From the NCBI GenBank assembly GCA_002245135.1, contig NGBS01000647.1, positions 1 through 27,462 of the forward strand: a stretch of 27,462 nucleotides of DNA, in the 5' to 3' direction. A program made the position numbers and the translations under genes. How positions within the stretch are numbered: the first letter of the stretch is position 1; every line of letters begins with the position of its first letter. Below the pieces are notes generated by a model that was not told where the DNA came from, did not search any database, and worked only from the letters and a program-made list of their open reading frames with translations. Below, piece after piece: positions 1 to 9,922 of the stretch. The stretch comes from Proteromonas lacertae (Eukaryota > Sar > Bigyra > Opalinata > Proteromonadidae).

Positions 1-3000
1 TCAATTCCTGGAATCATTGAATATTGTAATAATTCTTTAGGTAAATTGGAAACAAAGTCTTCCATATCTAATCGTAACTGTTTAATTGTCTTTTGATCTT
101 CTTCTTTTAATAATTGTCTCTTTACATTAATCACTTTTTCACCTTCATCATTATCTTTAAAAGATACGATATAAATATTCTGTTTTTCTTCATCATAGTG
201 TATAAATAGTGGTAAATATTCTACAGGTATTATTTCATACATTTCATTGATATTACTATGAATATTACACATTTGCCAAGCTGTTGAATTATTTTCTAAA
301 AATTTGATCGTTTCATAATAACGGATATAATTTTTGGGATGTTGATAAGATGATCTATACTCCAAATACTGTTTAATTAACCTGCATTCTCTATTATGAA
401 TATTACTACATTCAATAAACTTCTCTAATAAATAATTTCTCACTTTACAACTCTGATTATAAATCAGACATTCTAAGAACAAGCTTTTACTCAAATATCC
501 ACTCATTTCATATATATCTTGTGAAGATTTCTCCAATATTTCATAATTTCTCTCTTTTCTTGATTTATCATATATTTCCAGTAATCTAGTGATTAATCTA
601 CCAACAGGTTTACTTCTATCAGAATACTCCATTGGTATAACATGTACTGGTTCATCAGGTATATCATCCTTCTTTTTACCTTTAGCATTCTTTCCTGCTG
701 CTGCTTTATTTGGCTTTTTCACTGGAGATTTTGATTTTCCTTTTTTAGTGTCATTTGGTTTGGCTTTACTAGGAGTTTTAGATCTTCTTCCATTTTTTCC
801 ATTATCTTTTACATCTTCTACTGGTTCTTCTGGTGGTAATATAACTTCAGGCTCTTTCCAAGTTTGACCAAATACTTCATTACCTTCATTTAATAACAAT
901 AATAATCTCTTACATCTTAATAAATCTATTTCACTTAATTCATTGTAAATTGGTATTGAATGTGATAATAAATGAATGGAACTGAATACATTGAGAGTCT
1001 TTTCAACAATGTTAGGTGAAAAATCCTCAGGTTTTCTGTTATTAATATCTAAATCGTAGAACCACTGTTCAACCACTGTTTTAGATGGTGGAATTGGCAT
1101 TATATTTAACATCTCCATTTCCTTTTGATGAGTTTTAATCTTTAATTCATCATTTGATGTAAGTAATAATTACCAATTAAATATTGTATTATTATATAAT
1201 AGAATAAATAAGGTGAAGTTGCAACTGTATTACTACTATCTTTAGCATTAGGTAATTCATGATTTAATAAACCTCTTTAAATTAGTAATTTGGTCATAAA
1301 CCATATTCATCTGCTGACTTAAATACGTTTTTGTTTTATCTACCAATTCGTCAGATAATCTTTCATGATGAATAAACCATTGTAATGTTAATATTTGCTT
1401 AATTATTAGTGGAATAAATTCAGGGTGTGAGTGGATTTGTATAATATATAATTTACAGTCTTCCATATATTGCATTGCATTCAAATATATTTCATCATAA
1501 TCTTTATTCGTTAAAAACATATTGTATGTTATTTTCAATAGATTTATAGCTAAATATGTCTTTAAATAAAACAATGCTTTCATTGATTCTATATGTATAA
1601 AAGATGAATGATATTCTGGATCACTAATTATATTATCAAACTTTTGGATTTCAGGTTTTATTTTCTTATACATTTCAATACCTTTTCCAGCTTCAGTTGC
1701 TATTGTGAATACCAATGATAGTATTTGTGCTAATAAATAAATATCATTTGAACTATATCTTTGACAATATTCCATTGCTCTATTATATTCACCTTCTTCA
1801 TAATATATAGAAGCTAATAAATAATTGCATTTAATTTCATATATTTTATCATTTCTTAATTGACATAGTTTCAAACATTCACTTATTATAGTGTTAGTAT
1901 ATCGATTCTCATGTAATTTATAAGCTATTTCTCCAATATCTACATATAATCGATATATCTCATATCCAGTATGCATTGGTACAGTTGGAATAGGTTTATT
2001 ATCAAATCCAGTGATTATTTCATTACTATATTCTATTTTATTATATAATTCATTTTCTCTTATCATTATTTCATATAGATTCTCAGTGGGTAGTAGTTTT
2101 CACATTTTTGGATATATTCTTGTGACTGTTGATCTAATCCAATTAAATTATACACTTGTGCATATTGTATATATAACAATGATGTGTAAATGTCAGGTTT
2201 TTCATTTTCTAATACTTTTGTGATTATATATTCTTCTAATTTCAATATTGGGAATGTATAGTAGGGTAATGACATTTCAATAAATCCATTGTATAAGGAT
2301 GATAAGTAATAGATTGATTGTTTAGGGTTTGAGTAGGCTTGAGGTGTAAATGAAATTGGTTTGACATCATCAGGTAAATTTCCACTATCTTCTAATATTT
2401 TTCCACTAATTTCATAATACTGGTAATCTGCAGCATTTGCAGGAGGTAAACCATAAGGTAAAGGTTGTAATAATCTCCAATTTTCAAATGTAATTTTCAA
2501 CTTTTCTTTATCTGGCATTGCATCATATGTTGGTTTTAATACATTATAATTCAACGTTTCATAAACAGCTTGATATGATTTCATTACATACAATAAAGCA
2601 GTCATATAATTATCAAATCTATTGTCAGTGGTGGTTGATACATAACCTAAATAATAATAAACAAATATCATCATTTCATAATGATTCAAACTCAATCTTT
2701 TTGGAACATCTTTCATTTTACCATCATCTTTATTTTCATGTTCAGCTGAAATATAGGAAGATGCACTATCTTTATAACTTCCACTAATACTACTTTTATT
2801 ATTGCTTCTTGCTGTTAATTTCAATGAATTGGCTGCTAAACTTGTTCTACTCATTCTACTAGTTCTAGAAACTCGAGATGTTCGAGATACTCTAGACATT
2901 CTACTAGATCTTGATCTTTTACTACCTTTCGATGATTTACTATTGGTACTTTTATTATCATCCATATTTTCATCATCTTCTGGTGGTAGTGGATATTCTA

Positions 3001-6000
3001 CTGTTAATAATAAGTTGATAATTGAATTGAACTGTGATATTACATCTCTTACTGGGAATTGATTGTTGATCATCCATTGAGAGAAGTCGAGCATGATGTA
3101 GATTTGATTGAAACTTCTACTCATCAGTTGAATGGCTTTGTAATAGGTAGTGAGTTGATTTGTTAGACCTTTGGCTGAGACTGATAGATTGCTCCACATC
3201 TATATATAATAATAATATTAATATTAAAGATATATATACAGTTGCCATTGTCATTGTATCTAAATCAGACATTGTTGTCATTTCTACACTCACATCTTTA
3301 CCAATTTCATTCAATATCTTTATCTTTAATTTCCATAATGGTTTTTGATCATGCTATATATATAATAATAATAATAATAATATTTAATATATAAATACAA
3401 CATCAAGAACTTGGAATGAACTTTGAATATTTTTAATACCTTCATCATACAATTTATTATCATATAAACTCTGAATATAAGAAGTATAGAAATTCTTAAA
3501 TAATTCTTTAAATTCATCATTACTAGGACTATTTCTCAATGTATTGATAATCCTTTCACAATAAGGATATAATATCATTCTTGTAGTTACAGAATTAATC
3601 ATTGGAACAATTGAATTCCATAGTTTCTTTGCTGGATTAACAATCAACTCAATATCATTAGTTTTAGATCCAAAATGAGCGGAGTTACAATAATGATCCA
3701 TAGTAGCTTTTTTATAAGTATTTATATCTTCAACACTTTGGTTGTTCATATCAATATGATCTTCGATTGATTGTCCCCATATCATTTCACTTAATGCTAA
3801 ATAGTGATAATATTCTACATTATAACTATCACATATATCTTCATCAAATCTTTCTTTATTTAATTTACATAAATATTGACATTTTCTATGTAGATTATGT
3901 TTGAACGAATAATAAGCTAATTTCATTTTACAATATAAATATAATGTCTCCATTTCCAATAATTCTGTGTCTTTTATTGTTTTAGCAGATGCTGTACGTT
4001 GTATATCCCAATCTGCAATTGATTCATCAATTGTTTTTTCACATTCTTTAATCATATTCATTTTTTCAACATCTGTTACTTCTTCTAGTGATAATGAACT
4101 GATTAATAACATTATCTTTTCTACACCTTCTGTACCATTTGCTACATCTTTTTTAGCTGTTTTGATCAATGCATGGGCTTTTACTGGATATATATCTTTC
4201 AATTGTAATGGTGTTCCAATGGTGTTTATTTTGGTGATTAAATTAACACAATCATTGAACAAACCTTTCTTTTCTTTTATCTTTAATAACACCCAGTATA
4301 AGTTTAATAATAGTGAATTATCTTCAGATTGAACTTCTTCTAAGATTTGAATCATATTTGTAATTCCTTCAGATAAAGAATCTGAACATTTATCAAACTG
4401 ATTTGATTGAAAATATGGCAAATGGTAGTTCCAAAAATAAATGGCACTATTTTCACACAACCAAGCTTCTTTCAAGCTTTGTGCTAATTTCATTGTTTTT
4501 ATGATATTGGTGATTATATTGTTATTTATATCGACTAATTCTTTAGGAGTATTTTCATCAACATACCCAATCAGATTAAAGGGTGATTCAGTTATATTTT
4601 GATTTTGACATAATTCTTTACCTTCTTTCACTAAACATTCTATTAATATTAACAATATATCACATTGAAGTAATATTATGTTTTTATATTTGTAAATATT
4701 CCACTCATTCTCTAATACTTTGTTACAACATTTCTTGGTGAATTCTAAATGTCTTATACTCCATGCCAATTGTGCGATATCTCCATACAGTGTGATTCTG
4801 TATTCTTCCATATCCTTGCTTCTTGAAATCTCATTTCCTTCCGCATCTGTTCTTACTTCTGATAGATTTAATAAATCTATTGCTTCTTTCAAGAAGTTTA
4901 TTTTTACACTTATCTGTTTGGCTTGCTTGGTTTGTTCGATTAATAATACAACTTTTTCTTCTGGACCATTTGGATCACGATATATGTCTGTCTTTAAATC
5001 TAATTTTCTTTTGATTGGTAATAATACACGATCTAATGGTCTTAATTTGTTTTGTATTTCTTCAGGCGAGTCATCGGCTTGAGCTTGAACTTCCATCAAA
5101 CCATAATCAAGTCTCAATGATTCATTTATATTCTTTTTTGCTTTTGTTAATAGATCATTGTCCATTTCACACTTTGCTTCTTCTAAATGTAATTGAGCTC
5201 TAACTAAATAGTATAATGAATCTATTTCTTCTAACGAATCAGTGATATTGTTGTATAACGTATAGATATGTCTTCTTAAATTTGGTTGTAACAATGGCAA
5301 ACTTATATTCCATCCTAACATACATAATCTTTGTAATAATAATGGATCGTTCATTCTTTTGCAAGATTGGAGACTTATACATAATTTCTTGATTGCATCA
5401 GTACGTTTGGTCAACTATAATTAAATAAATAAAGTGTACAATATATAAAATATACTTTAATTGCTTGAATTCTTCTTTCATCTAGTTTATTAGCTCCTTT
5501 AATGTTATCTATATCATGTATCATATATTTGATAGTAAAGCAATCAATAATTAAATTAGTATGAGCATCAGTATCTTTTGCTTCCTTGATTGTGTTCAAA
5601 CAAGCTGTAGCAATATCAGTTAAATCATTATTCAATGCTATATCACCTATTTCAGCTAATAACTCAGCATCAATTGGAATATTCTCATTAACATTGGATG
5701 GAACAGCTTTTGCAGCTTTTGCTGGTGTTTTTTTCGCATTTTTGTCTTGTTTGGGTGCGGGAGTTTTCTTACCCCCTTTTTTGTTGTTATTTGGAATTTT
5801 TGAATTAGCGACTGGTTCTTCTGGTTCTTTATTCTCCAAGATTGTATTGTATGTTTCTATTGATTTGGGATAGACTTTTCCCATATAATCTAACAATTGA
5901 CCTTCTGTTTTACTATCACCAACAGGTAATTGCCTATAGATATAAAATATAATAATTACTGATAAATATACTTTAATGCAATAATTTCATAATACATCTG

Positions 6001-6866
6001 ATCACGAGGAGATGTAATCACAGCACCACTTCCTTTACCACCTCCATAGATAGTCTAAAAAGTATTAAAAACAAATGAGATATACAGCCATATAGTTTAA
6101 TTGTTTCAATATATACTGAGCTTCTTCAGATTTCTCATTTTGCACCAACGTAATACCATTCTTAATACAAGTCATTATTTTATCTTTAGAACCATTTGCA
6201 ATATGTGCAGTTAATAAAGCCATCTGATACTTTGCTCTCCAACATTTATCTTCAAAATTCAATTTCTCTAATAAATCACACATTCTAGTAAAGCATTCAA
6301 TACAATGTTTAGCTGTATCTTCTTTTAAGAGTGGTCTACCAACTTCCCACATTATTAAGGATGTATTGTATATTAGGAAATTGTATCTTGGCTGGTTCTT
6401 TTCTGCTATTTCTAATACTTCTAGTAGATAGCTTATTCCTTTCATTCTTTTATCAAAATTGTCTTTTCCTACTGAATGGTGTGATACTAATTCTAAACAT
6501 TTTGCAAATAATGCTCGGCAATAAAACTATGAAAATTATATTGAATTAGATAAATACTTGATCTTTTGGAGGATTTTCGTTGAAGTATATTTCTAATGCA
6601 TCATATGCTATTTTGTATTGTTGTAAATGAACAGCTGTTTCAGCTATATCTACTAACAGTTGTGGTAAATGTCCATCTGTTCCATATCCTATTACACCTA
6701 AAAATGATGACCTTGTTTTCTTCACTAATTCAAATGCTTGGTTAAGTTCTTTCGATCCATCACCAACCTATAATAATATTTAAATTCTAAATACATCATC
6801 ATCATGTAAATCATATATTTCTACAGCTTTTCGTAATAGAAATTCTATTCTCTGGACTAAAGCCAT
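1..6866 (-). CDS. CFAP46: CFAP46 (TPR-rich axonemal central-pair protein), 3' end outside window
   Basis: Large helical-repeat protein of the ciliary central apparatus (C1d projection in the known family). Spliced exons: 6866-6795, 6767-6558, 6526-6086, 6054-5972, 5933-5456, 5414-3399, 3353-3240, then 3199 down to base 1. The introns are 27, 31, 31, 38, 41, 45 and 40 nt, all GTAT...TAG, and all joins keep frame. The N-terminal part resembles animal CFAP46: PRYNFLIYNTSLIMWEVGRP corresponds to the family's PRYHFLVYNASVLYW block, and LDFSQWMINNQFP matches another conserved block. The start ATG at 6866 opens the first frame and lies 128 bp from a divergent gene. Inside the last long exon the frame breaks near 2097-2100, near 1265 and near 1155; each is cured by one base at a short homopolymer, so sequence error is likely, but decay is possible. 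Two inserts are rich in Lys/Pro/Ala (about 5680-5830 and 660-800), and one is an SR-rich repeat (2840-2940). Confidence 0.85.
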
Positions 6867-6994
6867 TAAAAATTGAAAAAAAAGAAAAAAAACGATTAGC
6901 TTGGCTTGAATAATTTTCATTGGATTTTTAAAATCCCTATATATTCTCATAAAACTATTTTTTAGTAGATTAAATAATACTGTAGAGAAATAGA
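6867..6994. promoter_or_regulatory. Short shared upstream region of two divergent genes
   Basis: Only 128 bp separate the CFAP46 start (minus, 6866) from the start of the microexon gene (plus, 6995), so both promoters and 5' UTRs must lie here or overlap the neighbour. The stretch is A/T-rich with A runs near 6871-6895. I see no motif that I can name; a promoter role is inferred from position alone. Confidence 0.4.
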
Positions 6995-8834
6995 ATGGAG
7001 GAAAATGATGATGAACTTATTGATAAATTCAACAAAGAAATTTTCAATTCTACAGTTGAGAACTCTAACACAGTTAAAGAAATAATAGAAAGATGTAAAT
7101 TATCTGAAGAATTTAGTTTAAAAATGCTAAAGAATAGTCAATATTTACAATTTGTTCAAACAAACATAAAGAAAAGTGAAGAAGAACTTAATAGAAACTC
7201 ATTTATGTGGAAATTACTATCAATATTAACATCTCATGGTATGAATGAACATTTTTTCGATTGAATTTAGATTCTTTAGTATTAGTATTTATAGAGAATG
7301 AGATAGATGAAAAAATATATTCTGTAATTATTAACCCTTTATGTAGATTGTTAAAAACAAATACAACTGTAAAAACTGATATTTTATCTTCATTTTATAA
7401 CCTAATTAGTAAAGATAATGAGAGTATATATATATATATATATATATATTTGAATATAATTAGAGAGAATATGTAACAAGACAGATCTATATAAATGTAC
7501 ATTTTGGTTATTGCAGTTAATGCCTGAACTTAAATCAGCTCCACCATCATCATTATTAATTCCATTTTATAATATTCTATTACTATTCTGTGAAAATAAT
7601 GGTATATATTTTAATTTATGTATGTATAGAACAATTTTTAAACTCATTAAAAGATAATGTTGGTATAATTGATGTTTATATGTTGTATCCAAATGAAAGA
7701 GTTAGTAAATTGTGTGAGAAAGTTTGTGAGTTGATTGATCGTATATATTCAAGTTATAATAGTAATTATTTATACAAAAAATAGCATTTAATGAAGAAGA
7801 AGATGATGATGATGAATGTGAAAATACTGAAATAAGTAAAAGTGATGATAATTCTACAGATTCTGACAATCAACCCGCTAATACAAAACTTGATTTATAT
7901 TTATTAAGAAAACATATAATGGAAGATGAAAAAGAAAAAAAAGATGCCAAACCTTTAGAAATATATAAACAAAGAGAAGAAGAGATAAAAAAAGAATTAG
8001 AGAAAAATGATTATAAAGAGAATATCGAAAAAGAGAGTAGAGCTCCAGATGGTGCAATTAATTCAAATAATAAAGTGAATGAAGATAGTTATTTATTACC
8101 ACAAAATACAATAAATCACCAGCAAATTGATTCTCATTCAATTCCATCATTATCTTTACCACCCACTTCAAATAGAATCAATTTAGTAGAAAGAGAGTTT
8201 AATGAAGTACTTAAAAAGAAGTTTGATGAATATATGGAAAATTTCTTGTATATTTTATTAATTTTTATATATTGTATGAATAGATGGTATGATTTTTCTA
8301 TATTATATAATATAATAATATAGTGATGGATGGTATATTTTTCATTTTTTTCTTTATATCTTTTTATATTATAATTATTTATATACTTCTAAACATATTA
8401 TTATTATCTAATGTTTAATAGTGGATCTCAGTATATTATTATCATTTTATATTTTTCTATAGATTGTATATTTCAATTAATTCATTATTATAATGGTAAT
8501 AGGGAGTATTAAAGGAAAATTCTATATTTCTTAATAGATCGTATATTTCTTATATCTATTGCATGTTTATAGTGATTATGTAGATGGAGTCATATCATAT
8601 CCGTATGTTTTTTAAATTTTTATCTTCTTAATTTGTAGAATGTATAACATTTTATAAATCACTTCATAGAGAGTATTATTTTTGTTTATATTTATTCAAT
8701 AGATGTGACACATGGTATATTATTATACTGTTCTTATAAATAGCGGGTATTTTATCACATTTATATATAATTATAGAAATAAATACACAGTGACAATAGA
8801 AGATGGTGAAATTTTTTTTGAACCGTTACAATGA
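6995..8834 (+). CDS. Unknown protein with C-terminal zinc ribbon, assembled from 17 exons including eleven microexons
   Basis: I do not recognise the family. Exons: 6995-7238, 7271-7423, 7464-7601, 7630-7761, 7785-8247, 8284-8286, 8324-8332, 8422-8430, 8463-8465, 8503-8505, 8538-8540, 8573-8602, 8639-8641, 8670-8672, 8703-8714, 8744-8746, 8777-8834. Total 1269 nt, 422 residues, ending in TGA. Residues 1 to about 220 look helical, possibly ARM/HEAT-like. An acidic, charged, probably coiled or disordered stretch follows (7790-8200). The last 45 residues hold FLCDGCG, then ECDTCGNKY, a C-x2-C-x18-C-x2-C zinc ribbon. All four cysteines come from codons split by, or lying between, the microexon introns, so the array is needed to make the domain. 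Introns are 23-40 nt except one of 89. Introns 1-4 are phase 1 and introns 5-16 are all phase 2. Without splicing, the frame stays open only to a stop at about 8323. Confidence 0.8.
7762..7784 (+). other. 23-nt intron
   Basis: This GTAATT...AATAG segment removes the stop that would otherwise follow Tyr-Lys-Lys. It joins AAT A to CA TTT AAT GAA, continuing into the acidic region in frame. At 23 nt it is the shortest well-supported intron in the window. Confidence 0.7.
8248..8776 (+). other. Tandem intron/microexon array: 12 introns and 11 exons in 529 bp
   Basis: Intron coordinates (length): 8248-8283 (36), 8287-8323 (37), 8333-8421 (89), 8431-8462 (32), 8466-8502 (37), 8506-8537 (32), 8541-8572 (32), 8603-8638 (36), 8642-8669 (28), 8673-8702 (30), 8715-8743 (29), 8747-8776 (30). 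Every one begins GTAT and ends TAG. The exons between them are 3, 9, 9, 3, 3, 3, 30, 3, 3, 12 and 3 nt: ATG, TGATGGATG, TGGATCTCA, ATT, GGA, ATC, the 30-mer at 8573, AAT, AGA, ATGTGACACATG, CGG. Each length is a multiple of three and each intron splits a codon after its second base. Joined, they give 27 codons with no stop, flanked on both sides by continuing open frame. Confidence 0.82.
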
Positions 8835-8948
8835 ATATGAAATGAAGAATTTTATTTATTTTAATTTGCTTCATTATTGTTTTTTTTTGAGTTTTTCAAA
8901 ATAAATTTGAAATATATGTTGAATATATCATTTCATTAAAAAGAATTT

Positions 8949-9851
8949 CTAGAAAAAAATATTGGATAAGGCATATGAACTGATAATAAAAAATCTCTTA
9001 CTTCTTCTGGGTTGTATACAGTGGATCTTCTGATTTATGTAAGATTGATCATCATTCTCTTCAAAGATCTTAATGAATTGTGGTGCTTCTTCTTCTGGAC
9101 ATTTTTGAGCAACTTTAACTACTAATTGTAATGAGCTTATGTTTGTTGATAACATTTCTTTTAAGCATTCCATTCTATCTTCTAAATCAGTGTAATGTTC
9201 TAATGCTCTTTGAGTTAAACCAGCATTTTTGCATAAGTTACCAACATAATCTTTATCGTGATAAGATAACAGTTTATTAGATAGTATTCTATCTACTACT
9301 TGAAAATTACCAGCATGTATATTCCATTCTAATAATCTTTTATGTAATGGACCATCTTCTGGCTTATCACCTGCTAATACTCTAAATAAGAACTTATCAC
9401 ATTCTCTAATAGCACCAACATTGGCAAAGGCATCAGCAACTTTTGAAGCATCAACTGTTGCTCCTTTCTTTTTCCAAGCTTAAATAGCAAATTCAGCAGC
9501 TTGTTCTGGGTTTACTCTTACCATTTGTGATACTAAATAACCATAATCTGGATCATAACCAGACTTTACTAAGTAAGCTTGAATCTTACCAAAATCATTC
9601 AATTGTAAGAAACAATTAATAACTTTCTCATGAGCATTATCTTCAAAGTATACTTGTAATGCAACTCTGACATTATGAGGAGCAATTAAATCACCTAAAG
9701 CTTCTGATGGTGTAATCTTATCATTTTTTTATAATTTCCCAATCATTGCTACTTTTCCATTTGATACTAATGGTTCACATAATTCATTAGTTTCAATTTC
9801 ATTCAACTTTGTCATTACCTCTGTTACATTGATTGGTTCATATTTAGACAT
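8949..9851 (-). pseudogene. CLTC: Clathrin heavy chain fragment, N- and C-truncated, disrupted
   Basis: On the minus strand, reading from ATG at 9851, the translation matches the linker and first heavy-chain repeats of clathrin: LCEPLVSNGK (family LCRPVLQQGR), EALGDLI (EELGDLV), RALEHYTDLED (RALEHFTDLYD) and ECLKEMLSTNI (ECLRAMLSANI). The beta-propeller N-terminus (about 350 residues) and most of the roughly 1675-residue chain are missing. Two in-frame TAA codons interrupt it (9730-9732 and 9480-9482). About 27 family residues are missing after TDLED. Past about 9050 the matching frame changes: YNPEEVRDFLLS, which resembles CYDPERVKNFL, lies in another frame after a further gap. Real genes in the window use TAA as a stop and carry no internal TAA, so recoding is unlikely. 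It has no introns, unlike its neighbours. A partial duplicate that has decayed fits best. Confidence 0.8.
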
Positions 9852-9922
9852 TTCTACAGAAGATTATCAAAATTAACATGAGAAAATATATTTGGCTTGT
9901 TTCAAAATAAATATTAAAATTA

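Noticed and set aside
589-867. Plus-strand ORF with Phe/Leu-rich translation
   Set aside because: It is the antisense shadow of the Lys/Pro/Ala-rich insert of CFAP46.
2060-2070. Programmed frameshift of the Euplotes AAA-TAA type in CFAP46
   Set aside because: The shift needed is not +1 at that site, and the other two breaks lack the motif; single-base indels explain all three more simply.
7239-7270. Frameshift at a T run in the microexon gene
   Set aside because: A 32-nt GTATGA...TTTAG intron explains the change of frame and joins CAT G to AT TCT TTA cleanly.
8949-9851. In-frame TAA codons read as glutamine (alternative genetic code)
   Set aside because: All well-supported genes in the window end at TAA, TAG or TGA and carry none of these internally over thousands of codons, so the TAA codons in the clathrin copy are better read as decay.
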